DNA of 64,000 nucleotides. It comes from Shinisaurus crocodilurus (taxonomy: Eukaryota; Chordata; Lepidosauria; Squamata; Shinisauridae). Below are positions 23,182 through 34,435 of the stretch, piece after piece. Both the position numbers and the translations under genes were made by a program. The stretch's first letter is position 1. The number at the start of each line of letters is the position of its first letter. The notes beneath the pieces were generated by a model. That model searched no databases, was not told the DNA's origin, and saw only the letters and a list, made by a program, of their open reading frames with translations. The DNA lies in the NCBI GenBank assembly GCA_021292165.1, contig CM037879.1:21723525-21787524 (forward strand). The letters run 5' to 3'.

Positions 23182-23429
23182 CTGTAAAAACATAAACTCT
23201 CTCCTGGGCAATTTGTTCATGTCAGCCTGGTTCCTTTTGACAATGTACTGGAAAAAGAACATATTGGCTGCATTCACACATAACAATAAGCCTATTAAAC
23301 CAGTGTGCCTGCCCTGAGCTGCATGGCAATGCAGGCGGCCTGTTCATAGCCACATGGCTCCTCTCGCTTACACAAGCAGTAAACAAACTAGACATGGATA
23401 GTTTACCGTCACATCGGAATCAAGGATTA

Positions 23430-23526
23430 TTGGTTTATTGCACACAAACAAGCCAGGATTCGTAAGCTGACAACTTGTTTAAAGCTGGATTGCGAATCCT
23501 GGCTTGTTCGTGTGCAATAAACCATG
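23430..23526. mobile_element. Foldback with 31-bp arms
   Basis: ggtttattgcacacaaacaa then gccaggattcg at left; cgaatcctggc then ttgttcgtgtgcaataaacc at right. One mismatch; loop about 30 bp. Confidence 0.75.
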
Positions 23527-23842
23527 TACAAAAACACGTACAAAAACAAAACTTCACAACCTCAGAAAGGGCAAGGCACTCGAAAACATCTGAAACAGAG
23601 CAGAAATCAAGTTAAATTCTATTCATTTCACATCAGCAAACTTTTAAAAATCCTACAGTTGATAAGTCCGTAAATTCCATTTAAAGAGCAACATTTTCAC
23701 TAGCCTCTATCTGGCGTATGCAACAAAGTCATAATAATGAAGCCAGGGCTTTACATCTAAATATACATGTATGGGATGGGGATGCATGCCCCCACTTTGT
23801 TCAATGGGGCTTCCTTGTAAGTTTGCCTAGCTCCATTGAACT

Positions 23843-24015
23843 TTATTTATTTATTATTATTTATTATATTTATACCCCGCCTTTTTTCCTTCAAGGAACC
23901 CAAGACGGCTTACATAATCCTCCTCTCCCTCTCCATTTTATCCTCACAACAACCCTGTGAGGTAGGTCAGGCTGAGAGTAAGTGACTGGCCCAAAGTCAC
24001 CCAGTGAGCTTCATG
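23843..24015 (-). mobile_element. Sauria-type SINE, head truncated
   Basis: Tail tttatttattattatttatt at left, accccgccttttttccttca and ggcccaaagtcacccagtga at right. The tRNA-like promoter part is missing. Confidence 0.85.
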
Positions 24016-24585
24016 GACTCACTTCCAATTAGGCACGCATAACATCCTGCTGTAAATTGCTATACTAGAACCATATCTATTGGCTCAGGAATACCCTTAC
24101 AAGAGGTACTCCAGAAGGCTGGCAAGAGAATAGTCAGCTAGTCAGTCTAAATTTCATAATGTGAAGCACATATTTTATGGTCAAGCACAAATATGGCTTC
24201 CAGCTGACTTAACTGTGAATGATTGACCACTGCAAATTTAAACCTGGAGTATGTAAATTAAGCAGGGGCATCATTGCATCCCTATTCCAAAAGCCATAAT
24301 TAACTATGTTTCTGATCAGCTGCTCGCAATTCCAAGCTAATATTGTAAACCCTGAGCAGCAAAAATAGTTTTCCCGAACATCCAGTACAACCCTCAGACA
24401 TGAAGGAACAGGAGTAGCACCATGAAACAAAAGCATTTGTTTCTGCAAAGTGCTGGATCAGTGTAGACCACTGGTTAGCCAGAATAACCACTTCTGAATT
24501 CACTTCAACCTCCAATTTGTTTCTAGCAGTGAATCAGAGATTGAAACAGGCTGAAGGACTGCCAGAAACCCAGCAGTAAGGGTGC
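24016..24585. other. Unique sequence, no gene seen
   Basis: No exon, RNA or repeat recognised. Confidence 0.35.
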
Positions 24586-24712
24586 AATCCTATGCATGTT
24601 TAGACAGAAAAAAGTTCTATAACTCCCAGCATTCCTACAATTCCCAGCATGCCCCAGCTATGAGTTGTAGGACTTTTTTCTGTCTAAACATGCATAGGAT
24701 TGCCGCCTAAGG
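24586..24712. mobile_element. Family A palindromic MITE
   Basis: gggtgcaatcctatgcatgt at left and acatgcataggattgccgcc at right. The core has a short duplicated ccagcattcctacaattccc segment. Confidence 0.8.
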
Positions 24713-25325
24713 TATTTTTAAATTAGCCTCTCTTCACACCCAGAAAATGTGGCCACATAACGTTTGGGGGGCCCAACTTTTCGGCCCATGGTCACATGGG
24801 ACTTTTAAAAAGTTTTCTGGGCGCAACCACAAAATGGCTGCTGTGGGGGCAGGGCTAATCATAAAATGGCTGCAGTGTGTGGTGGGGAGGGGATGGCCAG
24901 TTTCAACATGTTGGGAGCACCCACCCCCCTCTCCACCTGCACTGAAGTGCCTGGCAGGCGCCTCACATGGCCTCATGGGTGCAGTAGCACCCATGGGTGC
25001 TAGATTGGGGATACAAGACACAACAGATGGACTGTTATCTCTGCCAGTAGGCCTCTGCAAAACATGATTGCCAGAGATAAGTGCTCCTGGGAAAGCAGGA
25101 GGCCTGGCAGAAAACTGCAGAGAACTTTGGGAAGATCTCTTACAATGCACTGAGATTTGCAGTAGAAAGAAACAGTACAAGAGACTCCTTGCTGCTTCTG
25201 CCAGCTCAAAGCCCAGCAGGATATTGATAGCCCCAAGCCTCTCTTCTGCTCTACCCCACGTCAGTCCTCTGACACATGCAGAGCAAGGATTGTAGCAAGC
25301 ACAAAGACAGGCCTGTGGCTTACGT
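24713..25325. other. No gene recognised
   Basis: Has a repeated phrase (cacaaaatggctgctgtggg and cataaaatggctgcagtgtg at 24827 and 24860) that suggests an old repeat. A long minus-strand open frame over it has no family resemblance. Confidence 0.3.
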
Positions 25326-25464
25326 TGGCTCAGCTTGTCTGAGCGTGGAAAACTAAGCAGGGTCAGGCCTGGTTATTACTTGGATGGGATACCCCTCCTC
25401 TAGTTTCCTGCGTTGAGCAGGGGGTTGGACTCGATAGCCTTGCTTCCAACTCTATATGAAATAA
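25326..25464 (+). mobile_element. 5S rRNA-derived SINE
   Basis: aaactaagcagggtcaggcc then tggttattacttggatggga head and gggggttggactcgatagcc tail; slightly shortened 3' end. Confidence 0.8.
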
Positions 25465-26780
25465 TGGCTGGCTACTGAGCCAAGACAAAATTTGGGGTGG
25501 GTGGGTCCTCCCTAATAATGAAGTCAGTGTTTTGCACCCTCAATAGCTGGGTGACAGGCAGAAATTCAACAGGTCACCTCTCCCTGGCATTAAGAGTTAG
25601 GCCTGTTGGGTTTCTGCCTGAAGCTGTTAAAGCACAGGGCTTTTGCCAAGAAGAGAAACAGCAAAGCCAGGCAATGTTCAATAGTTCCACAGAGAAGTCC
25701 AGTGACTTATTAAGTTATTTAGGACAGGCAGCATAGGGTTGCCAACTGACCAGAAGATAAAACACAGCCTGGCCAGCTCTTGCACGGTTAATGACAACTT
25801 GATATACAGAAATCAATAGGCAAACTTTTCGCAGCATGGCGATTAGCAGGTGTTAACTTGAGCTGGAGATTACTCAAGCTCTTTTAGGCAGCTATTCCCC
25901 CCTTCTAAGTCCAGATCAAATACCTTGGTAGTGTTGCTAAGTGGTTAGGCCACACGGGGAGAGAAAACCATCTCCCTGGGGTCTTGTCAGAAACCTCAAG
26001 CACACACTCCCCAACCAAATTAGAAGAAAACATATTAGCAAAAGAGCTTTTACAAAAACGGAAGGGAAACAGAGGATACATTAGACAGAAAACACAGCCT
26101 AAACCTCTATACTGCCTATCCTGCTTAAACTACACACTTACTCCCACACAACAGTCACTGGGTGCTCATGATGCTGATTGGGACAGGACCCAAAGTCCAG
26201 AACATTAGCACATCCAACGACCAACAGACCCCCAATCTCAAGGAGCTAAACCTGTGCAGCCTTTTATCAGGGGTAACCAAGAGAGGAGGGCAAAGAAGTA
26301 GCAAGCCTGCTCCTAATTAGGCTGGAACAAGAAAAGGGCCAGCTGTTAATTAAGAGAGAAAAATACTTGGCCCATTCCCAACAAACCGATTGTCTCAAGG
26401 AAGACTTGCCAGAAGAAACCAGGCATGAGGAGACAAGCAGGTAAGACTGTTTATGTCTGCATATCAAGCTGCACTTAACAGCACAGCTACAGCGGCCGAT
26501 TGAAAGCCTGGCCACCCTTAGTCAGAAAGCAGAGATGGCTGAAACCCGCTAGGATTTCTTGTTTGTGTAGACAGGACACCACCTCTGGCAATCAAGAGCA
26601 GGACTGTGGCTTCTGCCAAGCGGCCATGTAGGTGAGGTCTGGATATTGTGTGTCATCTGTGGCCGATGCGCAGGCAACCAGCTACAAAGCACTGACTGAT
26701 GTGGAACATAAGTTTCTAACCACCTTGTGCCTGATTGGACAAAGGGCCAAGTGCAGCATAAGCCCATAAATACATACATA
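25465..26780. other. Unassigned sequence
   Basis: No convincing exon. Lacks the repeats common elsewhere in the window, with a short (CATA)n at 26769. It could include decayed retroviral or LTR material, but I see no boundaries. Confidence 0.3.
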
Positions 26781-26849
26781 CATACCTCCCACTGAGTTCA
26801 ATGGATCTTACTCCCAAGTGCACATAGAATTGCAGCCTGTCTTGCATTC

Positions 26850-27340
26850 TGCTTCCAACGTTGAGTTGCCTGCACTTCTGGAATGCTCAGAAGCAGGGCT
26901 TGATGAAGAGCAGTTGGAAAGAAGTCATGGAACTCTTTTTTTATATATGACAACGGCAGCGAGGCTACTGTATGCACAAAACTGGAAATGTTCAATACTA
27001 CCTACAACAGAAGAATGGTTGGTGAAGATGCTTGAGATGGCAGAGGATGGCTAAACTCTCATCATTATTTAAAGAAAAGACAATATCTACATTTACTGTG
27101 GAGTGGAAACCTCTCACTGATGTTTTGCAGTGACTGGAAAATAATGATTTGTTTACTTGTGGCTTTGTTGAATAAAAAGAAAAAAATATGAGATAATGAT
27201 AGAATAAGAGAAAATATTGTTAATTATATTTGCTGTAGAGAAAATCGGAAGTCCATTTTAGGGTTTTTTTGTTGGTAATGTCTTTATGTTGTTTGCTTTT
27301 GTTTTTAACATTAATAAAAATAAAAATTCAAAAAAGAAGA
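26850..27340 (+). mobile_element. L1-type LINE 3' end
   Basis: Translation gives YMTTAARLLYAQNWK and PTTEEWLVKMLEMAE, typical of the L1 ORF2 C-terminus, followed by an AT-rich 3' UTR ending attaataaaaataaaaattc. Stops follow shortly after. Confidence 0.75.
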
Positions 27341-27439
27341 AGAAGCAGGGTCTGAGGAAGATAATGGCGGGCAGTCATTCCCTGCCAGTTGTCTCCGGCA
27401 TCCAGTAAGAAAAGAACAATAGTAGCTCTGAATATGGCA

Positions 27440-27540
27440 GTTCCATTCTTAGGGTCGTATCCAACGTTAGTCCTACTTACACTAGACCCACTGAAATGAA
27501 TGGACTTCAGTTAGACTAACACTGGATACAATCCTTAGCT
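27440..27540. mobile_element. Family D MITE
   Basis: gtatccaacgttagtcctac at left is mirrored by agactaacactggatacaat; core ctagacccactgaaatgaat. Confidence 0.65.
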
Positions 27541-27644
27541 AGTATGGCTCATAGTCATAATTTGAATCAACACTGTCAACATTCTGGATGTCTTGACGAA
27601 AGGTGGTTACTTATCCATTCATGAATCAACAGCTAGCTTGCTTG

Positions 27645-28245
27645 CTTAATTAATTAGATCTGTATACCTGCCCAACTTGGGACAGTTTACAGTCATAAAA
27701 CCAAACAACAACATAAGCAACAAATAAAATAAAAAATAATTTAAAAATACAACAATAAAAATATCAAAATAATTACAATATTAAACATTAAAAACATTAA
27801 AAAATATTTAACACAAAAACATGGAGGAGTCAGTAGTAAGATCAACCATCAGAGAAACAGATCAAAAATTAAATGCCAGCTTAAAGAGGAAGGTCTTAAC
27901 CAGGCATCTAAATGTACTCGATGAAGGCGCCAGACAGATTTCCCTTGGAAGGGTATTCCACAGACAGGGGGCCATTACAGAGAAGGCTCTTTCCCTAGTA
28001 GCCATCCTGTTGCACCATTGCGGGCGGTACCCACAAGCCTCCGAAGACGAACTTAGCAATCGGGCAGGAAGATATGGGAGAAAGCGCTCCCCCAAGTAGC
28101 ATATAAAAGTTCTACAAAGATTGCATCCAAATTCTACTGAGCTACTGAAGAGCCCAGAATTTAACCTGCAATTTGTGCTCAGCAATACCCATCTGATGCA
28201 GCTACTAAGGACGGCAGCACTCTTTCCTGGATCCAAGAATCCCAT
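27645..28245 (-). mobile_element. L2-like LINE 3' end
   Basis: The minus-strand frame 28245-27862 ends in ATRERAFSVMAPCLWNTLPR and FRCLVKTFLFKL, matching the C-terminus of the L2 at 60443. The 3' UTR lies at 27645-27850 with an A-rich end. Confidence 0.75.
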
Positions 28246-28329
28246 AACTTATTTATTACTAAAGGTAATAAAGGCCTACAATCCAAGAATCCCATAACTA
28301 ATTTATTACTAAGGGTAATAAAGGCCTAC
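28231..28329. repeat. 50-bp tandem duplication
   Basis: atccaagaatcccataactt to aataaaggcctac (28231-28279) is repeated at 28281-28329 with two substitutions. Confidence 0.9.
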
Positions 28330-28436
28330 GGAAAAAGGCCTACCATTCCCAGCATGCCCCAGCTAGCTATGCTGACTGGGGCGTGCTGGGAGTTGTAGGC
28401 CTTTTTTTCTGTCTAAACTTGCATAGGATTTCGCCC
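28330..28436. mobile_element. Family A MITE
   Basis: aaaaaggcctaccattccca at left and ctgtctaaacttgcatagga at right. Its left end is blurred by the adjacent tandem duplication. Confidence 0.75.
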
Positions 28437-28444
28437 CAAGTCAA

Positions 28445-29116
28445 CAGGGATGTTGAAGAGTCCTTGGTTTCGAGTCACGAGTCGAGTCACGAGTCTTTGG
28501 ACCCAAGTCTCAAGTCCGAGTCCTTGGTCCAAAATGGTGAGTCACGAGTCACTCCCAAAGCTGACTCCACGAGTCCCTATTAAAATCAATGGGTTCCCCC
28601 CCAACAAAATAAGGCTACTTCAGATGTGTGGCTTAAATAAATTCTAGGCACAAGTGTGCCTTTTTATTTCAAAACTCTGCAACTGATTTAGGCAAGAACA
28701 GACCAGGCAGACAAACCCAAAATAACCAGAAAGGCAGAGGAGGCAGGGAACCCCAAAACAGGTAGGCAGAGGCCTTTGTCTTGGACAATTCAAACTGTGG
28801 AACTGGTTAAGAAGAGACCAGGAAGGCAGAGGAGGCAGGGAATCCCAAACAGGCAGGCAGAGGCAGCCAAACCCAAAATGTCTGAAAGGTTGCATTTTAG
28901 GGAAATGATTTTAAAAAATAAACTTGCTGTACTTCCTAAAACCTATCCATGTTGCATTTGAGGAACACGATTTTGGAACACGAGTCCTTGGTCTCGAGTC
29001 CCGAGTTCGAGTCTCGAGTCCCATTAAAAATATTGGGACTCGAGTCTGACTCGACTCAGAGGGGGGACTCAGTCCGACTCACGAGTCAAGTCCTTGAGTC
29101 CGAGTCCCTATCCCTG
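28445..29116. mobile_element. Complete hAT element with GAGTC-rich ends
   Basis: Ends CAGGGATG and ATCCCTG. Perfect 8-bp target duplication caagtcaa at 28437-28444 and 29117-29124. Both subterminal regions (28455-28580 and 28975-29110) are clusters of GAGTC/GACTC words in varied spacing. The 390-bp centre repeats a caggaaggcagaggaggcag motif. No transposase frame, so non-autonomous. Confidence 0.9.
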
Positions 29117-29124
29117 CAAGTCAA

Positions 29125-29634
29125 GCAGCCAGGCTGCTTTACACACATCAGTGCTGAAGCTCTTCCAAGAAATAATAAATAATAAAATGTTTTTCTCTCA
29201 CACCACACTCATTCTTCCACCTCCTGGAAATCTCTAACTCCGGGAGCTTAATTTTACAGCTATTAATTAAGGCTGCCCTGTACTTTTATTGGAGGCGTGA
29301 TAGCAACTCTGTAATTAAAGATAGGGTTCACTTTCTTTCAAAGTTTTTAATTTTATTATTTTATTCTAAAACAAACTTTTACTACTCAAGTTTATCGCAT
29401 GTGGCTCAAATTAGATTACCAATCAATTTTGCCAATTACTTTTATGATTTCAATTTCATTTTTTAAGTCAACGCTTTAGATCTGCTATTATTTCTCACCT
29501 CTGCAGGCAGTTAACATAAAATATTAAGTCAGCAAAGAGGTCCATTGCCAGCACAGCACGGAGCGGTCACTAGCTCAGTGCCTCAGGGCCCGTAAGACAA
29601 GCCAGAGTGCCATAAGCCATAATGTTGGATGCAT
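29125..29634. other. AT-rich single-copy DNA, possible conserved non-coding element
   Basis: 29210-29560 has no known repeat and a high density of TAATTA-type motifs (acagctattaattaaggctg; gctcaaattagattaccaat). Candidate only. Confidence 0.3.
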
Positions 29635-29723
29635 CCACCATTCCTTGCCCATGCTGGCTGGGAATGATGGGAGTTGCAGTCCAACACATCTAGGGAGCAT
29701 TGGGTTGGGGAAGGCTGACACAG
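29635..29723. mobile_element. Family C MITE, right part
   Basis: gctgggaatgatgggagttg, cagtccaacacatctaggga and ttgggttggggaaggctgac. Left end missing or decayed. Confidence 0.65.
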
Positions 29724-29727
29724 AGAT

Positions 29728-29965
29728 CCACTGTGGTGTAGTGGTTAGAGTGCTGGACTGGAGAGAGCCTGGGTTCAAGTCCTCCCTCGGTCATGAAGCT
29801 CACCGGGTCTCTTTGGGCCAGTCACTGACTTTCAGCCTAACCTACCTCACAAGAATGTTGTGAGGATCAAATGGGGTGGGGGGAGATCACATATGCCGCC
29901 TTGGGCTCCTTGAAGGAAAAGCTGGGATAGTGTAACAAATAGAATAATAAATCCATAAATAATTA
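29728..29965 (+). mobile_element. Sauria-type SINE, full length, older
   Basis: Head gtggtgtagtggttagagtg and B box GGTTCAAGTCC, body ccagtcactgactttcagcc, tail cgccttgggctccttgaagg ending in an A/T-rich tract. Confidence 0.85.
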
Positions 29966-29969
29966 TGCT

Positions 29970-30075
29970 GTGGAAATGAAGAGAGCTTGAGGTAAGCAGG
30001 AGTGGATTTTTGCATGGAAGGGCTGTGTTCAGTTCTGGTACTCAAAACCATTTCCTGAGCTCAGAATTCATTTGT
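29970..30075. mobile_element. Fragment of the repeat seen at 53548
   Basis: gaggtaagcaggagtggatt and tctggtactcaaaaccattt parallel 53665-53745. No ends present. Confidence 0.5.
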
Positions 30076-30139
30076 TGTTGTTGTTGTTAGCAGCAGCTTT
30101 ATTATTATTATTTTTCCATTTTCCAATACAATACAAACA

Positions 30140-30240
30140 GTGGGTAATATCCAATGTTGGTCCTATGTGGAGTAGACCCAATGCAATGAATGGGACTTAA
30201 GGGACTAACAAGTCTTATTCATTTCAGTGCGTTTACATAA
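30140..30240. mobile_element. Family D MITE
   Basis: gggtaatatccaatgttggt at left, core gagtagacccaatgcaatga, then decayed right end. Confidence 0.55.
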
Positions 30241-30485
30241 AAGGACACACAAAGCCATCCCCCCTCCCTGAACTGCCATTCCCTCCCCTTTAGGTTCCCC
30301 CTCCTTTCCCCATATCATCCTGTATTTAAAGAGTAATGGTTTCGTGTATATAGAGAAGTAAAATCATTAAGCAAAAATCTGATAGTTACGTTAAAAATAA
30401 GAAAATAAAATAAAGTAAAATAAAACGGATGTGTCACTCATGTTCTCTTTGCTACCCTGCATTGATTTTGCAGTGGATCATATTA

Positions 30486-30716
30486 CAGTCATGCCTTGGA
30501 TTGAGAGCATAATTTGTTCTGGAAACGTGCTTGTAATCCAAAACACTCTTATATCAAAACAAAATTTGTACAGAGATTTTTAATTTGAGCCATACTACAG
30601 TACTTGTCTTGCAAGACGTCGCTTGTATATCAAGTAAAAAAAATTAAATATTTAAAAATTTGCTTGTCTTGCAAAACACTCTCAAACCAAGTTACTTGCA
30701 ATCCAAGGTATTACTG
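30486..30716. mobile_element. mariner-type MITE
   Basis: Ends CAGTCATGCCTTGGATTG and CAATCCAAGGTATTACTG inside a TA duplication (30484-30485, 30717-30718). Internal gcttgtcttgcaaaacactc. A second copy is at 62280. Confidence 0.8.
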
Positions 30717-30884
30717 TACTCTGCATATAATTCAAGAAGATTTTTCCCCATTTAAAGGGAATTTATTTAGTAATTTGGTGTGACAGACCTTTTCCTGGGC
30801 AGCTAAGGTGCTCTTTTCAACGCCAGGCGAAGAACTTTTAATTTTCCCAGGCATTTTAGTCTTTCTGTTGTTTTAAATCTGTTA

Positions 30885-31003
30885 AGGCGTAATCCTATGC
30901 ATGTTTAGACAGAAAAAAGGCCTACAACTCCCAGCATGCCCCAGCCAGCATGCTGGGAGTTGTAGGCCTTTTTCTGTCTAAACATGCATAAGACTGTGCC
31001 CTT
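30885..31003. mobile_element. Family A MITE inside an L2 tail
   Basis: taaggcgtaatcctatgcat and tgcataagactgtgccctta. It interrupts ttttaaatctg / tattttaaatctttgaactg of the surrounding L2 3' UTR. Confidence 0.8.
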
Positions 31004-31185
31004 ACTGTATTTTAAATCTTTGAACTGCTGCTAAATTTTATTTTGTTTTTATTTTATACTGTAGTTTCAAACTTTTTATATTGAATTTTATCATGTTGTA
31101 TTGTATGGTTTTCATTGTTGTGAAGTGGCCAGGGAGCTTCAGCAATTGGGCAGTACAGAAATGTAATAAATAAATAAATCTTGAC
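31004..31185 (+). mobile_element. L2-like LINE 3' UTR
   Basis: tttgaactgctgctaaattt through gaagtggccagggagcttc and attgggcagtacagaaatgt, ending (AATA)n. Confidence 0.75.
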
Positions 31186-31237
31186 TCCAATTGTGTATAT
31201 TTGCGGTTTATTTGCTTTCCAGTGTTGTAGAATAATA

Positions 31238-31345
31238 TGCTGAGGGCACAATTCGATGCATGTTTAGACAGAAAAAAGTCCTACAACTCCCATACTGGTT
31301 AGGAAATGCTGGGAGTTGTAACATGCATAGGATTGCACCCTTAGC
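31238..31345. mobile_element. Family A MITE, shortened
   Basis: gagggcacaattcgatgcat at left and catgcataggattgcaccct at right. Part of the right arm is deleted. Confidence 0.75.
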
Positions 31346-31544
31346 CTTACTAAACCATGCAGCCAAGTCCCAATTGCCTAGAATGTATTCCACTAAGGCA
31401 GGGGCATCTTTTCCATTGGGCCAGGTTTCCAGGATTGGGCTCCTAATTCTTTAATTCTACGGGTGCTTCCAGATGAGGCCTTTGTTGTGCCACTACCCTG
31501 CTTCATTCACGGAATTTGACAAGGGGGTCCAGATTATGACATTT

Positions 31545-31790
31545 TATTTATTTATTTATTATATTTATACCCCGCCTTTTCCCCGGAAAGGAACCCAAGG
31601 CAGCTTACATACGGTAATCCTCCTCCTCCTCTCCACGTTATCCTCACAACAACCCTGTGAGGTAGGTTAGGCTGAGAGTCAGTGACTGGCCCAAAGTCAC
31701 CCAGTGAGTTTCATGGCTGAGCAGGGACTAGAACCCGGATCTCCCGAGTCCCAGTCCAACACTCTCACCACTACGCCACACTGGCTCTCA
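31545..31790 (-). mobile_element. Sauria-type SINE, full length
   Basis: Full body from tail to cgccacactggctct. Target duplication gacattt (31538-31544) / gacatct (31791-31797), 6 of 7. Confidence 0.9.
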
Positions 31791-31939
31791 GACATCTTTC
31801 ACTTGTCCCCCTCCCATATTTGTCCACTGCTTCTTTCGTCATTTTCCTCTCCACAAAAGAAATCCACTAAGGAGGAAAACACCAAAGAGCTGCACAGTGT
31901 CTTCTGAATGGGAGCACTAAGAGCTGGACGTCTGGAAGC

Positions 31940-32040
31940 ACCCTCGGTGTATGCCTTTTGGACCAGGATCCTGGTTGATGGATCTCAGGGTTTTAGTAAA
32001 AAACAAAAGTAGATACCGCAAGCCTGATGTCCACCTATTA
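31940..32040. mobile_element. Fragment of the repeat seen at 53548
   Basis: gatggatctcagggttttag and gcaagcctgatgtccaccta parallel 53775-53835. Confidence 0.45.
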
Positions 32041-32229
32041 GCACCTCCACTGATCTTGCACTGAGCTGCTCCCACCCTTACGCAAGCTTTCAAACAGGAA
32101 CTGTGGGCACAGGGCTGGGTGGAACTGACTTTTTTCTCCTTTTTGTGGCTGCAGTTTCAAGTCAGAACGGCAGCCAACGGGCAGCATAGCGACCTCGCCC
32201 ATCTTTCCATTCCCCCTCCAGAAGGGCGG

Positions 32230-32335
32230 TTTACATTTTTCACTTATTACATTTTTATACTGCCCAATAGCCAAGACTCTCTGGGCGGTTTACCTAGATT
32301 AAAAATCTGAAAAACACAATATTGTAACACAATGT
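32230..32335 (-). mobile_element. L2-like LINE 3' end
   Basis: tatactgcccaatagccaag and tctctgggcggtttacctag match L2 tails elsewhere in reverse orientation. Confidence 0.65.
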
Positions 32336-32661
32336 TTGTATACAAACATATAAACAGACAACACGTTGCCAGCAAGCCATGGGAGGGCTTGCATAGCTTG
32401 GACCCAAACGAGATTGCTCTGTGTCCAACAGAGATCTGACACTACATTTCGACTTTGCCAGATCCACGCCTCAGCGATTTTCACCCCCACCCCCACACGC
32501 ACTTTTTTTTAAAAAAAAATGTGTTTGCCTCTTCCACACAATCAACACATACAGGCATCCAGTAGTGACCAGCACTAAACAGACTGATTTTGGGATAGAG
32601 AGTTTGGTGTGGCCATAGGTGCAGCTGATGCCCTTTCTTACTAACCAGGCTTCCCCAACCC

Positions 32662-33252
32662 CAGAGGCGGTGTTAGAGGGTGGCCCACTGTGGCTGGAGC
32701 CCCGAATCTTTCATTTGAAGCTCTGAATCTCTGGGAGGCCATCGACTGCACCACCCTGCTGTCCATGGGCACTTGCTGAAATGAAGGGACAGGGGCCCTG
32801 ATGGTCTCTGTTGCATCTGATCCCCCTGGATTGGCTCGCTTTTTGCCCACATGTGCTCCACCTCCTGCTGCCCCCCTTGAATCTTTCTGCCTGAGGTTTT
32901 TAACTGAAATCAAATGCCCTCCTCTCCCCTGTCCATACACCCCTTTTTACAAAAAGGAGTGTCCTTAGGAGACAGGGTCCTTTAAACCCACACACACACA
33001 CTTTAGAGCAAGGCTCTCCAACCTTGGGTCCCCAGATGTTGCTGGCCTACACCTCCCAGCATACCCAGCCAGCATGGCTAATGGCAAGGGATTCTGGGAG
33101 CTGTAGTCCAGCAGCATCTGGGGACCCAAGGTTGGAGAGCCCTGCTTTAGAGCATATGTAAATTAACACATGCAAATTTGTGCATTTTTATTTTATTTTT
33201 TGGTCTTATGGGCCTGAGCCTCGGATCTTTTTGGTACCTAGCACGGCCCCTG
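32662..33252 (-). mobile_element. hAT family F element with nested hAT MITE
   Basis: Ends CAGAGGCGGTGTTAGAGG and GCACGGCCCCTG. Perfect 8-bp target duplication cccaaccc at 32654-32661 and 33253-33260. Reverse orientation relative to 18490. It was later split by the MITE at 33009-33144. Confidence 0.92.
33009..33144. mobile_element. Family B hAT MITE nested in family F
   Basis: Ends CAAGGCTCTCCAACCTTGGG and CCCAAGGTTGGAGAGCCCTG. Perfect target duplication ctttagag at 33001-33008 and 33145-33152. Confidence 0.93.
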
Positions 33253-33261
33253 CCCAACCCG

Positions 33262-33352
33262 GCATCTTCCAGATGAGTTAGACTACAAGCTCCCATCATC
33301 TCTGGCCAGCAGCTGGCTGGGCGTGATAGGCGTTGTAGTCCAACACATCTGT
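33262..33352. mobile_element. Family C MITE, abutting family F
   Basis: atcttccagatgagttagac at left is mirrored by gttgtagtccaacacatct. Confidence 0.65.
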
Positions 33353-33821
33353 ATTAGATGCAGCTGCTTGCTTCTGTACTTCTTCTGCCTCAGCTCAGCT
33401 ACGGTATGTAATCTTCCCAGAAGCCCGGAGACACTGAACAATGCACACCATTATTTTTTTTACCAGTTTTCATATTTTGTCTGCTTCAAATTACACCTGT
33501 CTAAACTAAGCATTTGGGGCATCTATCAGCCGGAGAGCCTCTCATTAATGCTTTCCTCCTTCTCCTACAAATTAAATTCCAGCAGCAAATTAAAAAAAGC
33601 TGGACTTACTTGGCAGTTTTCATATTAAAGGCTCAAGTTGGGAGAGTTCCTCTAGTTCAACAGGATTTTGAGCAGAAACTCCACATCTAAGTCTGCAATC
33701 CTAAATCTACTCATTCTCTTGGACATTCCTTAGAGTCTAAAGGCTTCCAGAAGTGTGATTTTGCTACCCACATGCCTTATTTTAAAAAGAAAGTGCTGTC
33801 TTAGTCACCCTGCTGCACCAC
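33353..33821. other. Unique sequence, no gene seen
   Basis: 33400-33620 is free of known repeats and could be a conserved non-coding element (acacctgtctaaactaagca; gagcctctcattaatgcttt). Confidence 0.3.
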
Positions 33822-33828
33822 CAAATTT

Positions 33829-34067
33829 TATTTATTTATTTATTATATTTATACCCCGCCTTTTTTCCTGCAAGGAACCCAAGGCGGCTTACATAATCCT
33901 CCTCCTCCTCCTCTCCATTTTATCATCACAACAACCCTGTGAGGTAGGTAGGCTGAGAGTCTGTGACTAGCCCAAAGTCACCCAGTGAGTTTCATGGCTG
34001 AGCGGGGACTAGAACCCGGATCTCCCGAGTCCCAGTCCAACACTCTCACCACTACGCCACACTGGCT
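33829..34067 (-). mobile_element. Sauria-type SINE, full length
   Basis: 7-bp target duplication caaattt at 33822-33828 and 34068-34074. Complete from (TTTA)n tail to the ccacactggct head. Confidence 0.92.
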
Positions 34068-34084
34068 CAAATTTCGCAAAAAAG

Positions 34085-34435
34085 GGCTGCAAAAAAGACC
34101 AGGGGGCCACATGTGGCCTGCAGATTACCTACCCCTGCTTTAGATCAAAGGTGGGGAAGCTTTATTCTGTCGAGGCCACATGCTGGCAGTGAGTGGAGCC
34201 AAAGTCAGCAGTGGGAGGAGTCAGAGCCACCCCCTATTTTCTGTCTCCACCCACCCATCCCCTTCTCCATTTCTCCCTTCCTCTCTCCTCCTCTTCCTCC
34301 CAGTCCCTGCCCAGCAGGCTTCAAAGAGGAGGGACAGGTCATTTTTGAAAGATATCTGAACTAATTGCTTGCAGAGGGCTTTTGAAATTAGGACAAGGGC
34401 TGCATGCAGCACTAGGGCCACAGGTTGCCGACCTT
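34085..34435. mobile_element. Two decayed hAT-like pieces
   Basis: gggccacatgtggcctgcag then ctacccctg ends one piece near 34137. A second runs from caaaggtggggaagctttat to gttgccgaccttg (about 34147-34437), with gctttaga / gctttaag as possible flanks. Confidence 0.5.

Noticed and set aside
24734..25180. 148-residue minus-strand protein
   Set aside because: No family resemblance, composition typical of stop-poor DNA, and it overlaps repeated phrases.
28445..29116. CRISPR-like array because of repeated short words
   Set aside because: Spacing and orientation of the GAGTC words are irregular, and the region has hAT ends with a target duplication in a vertebrate genome.
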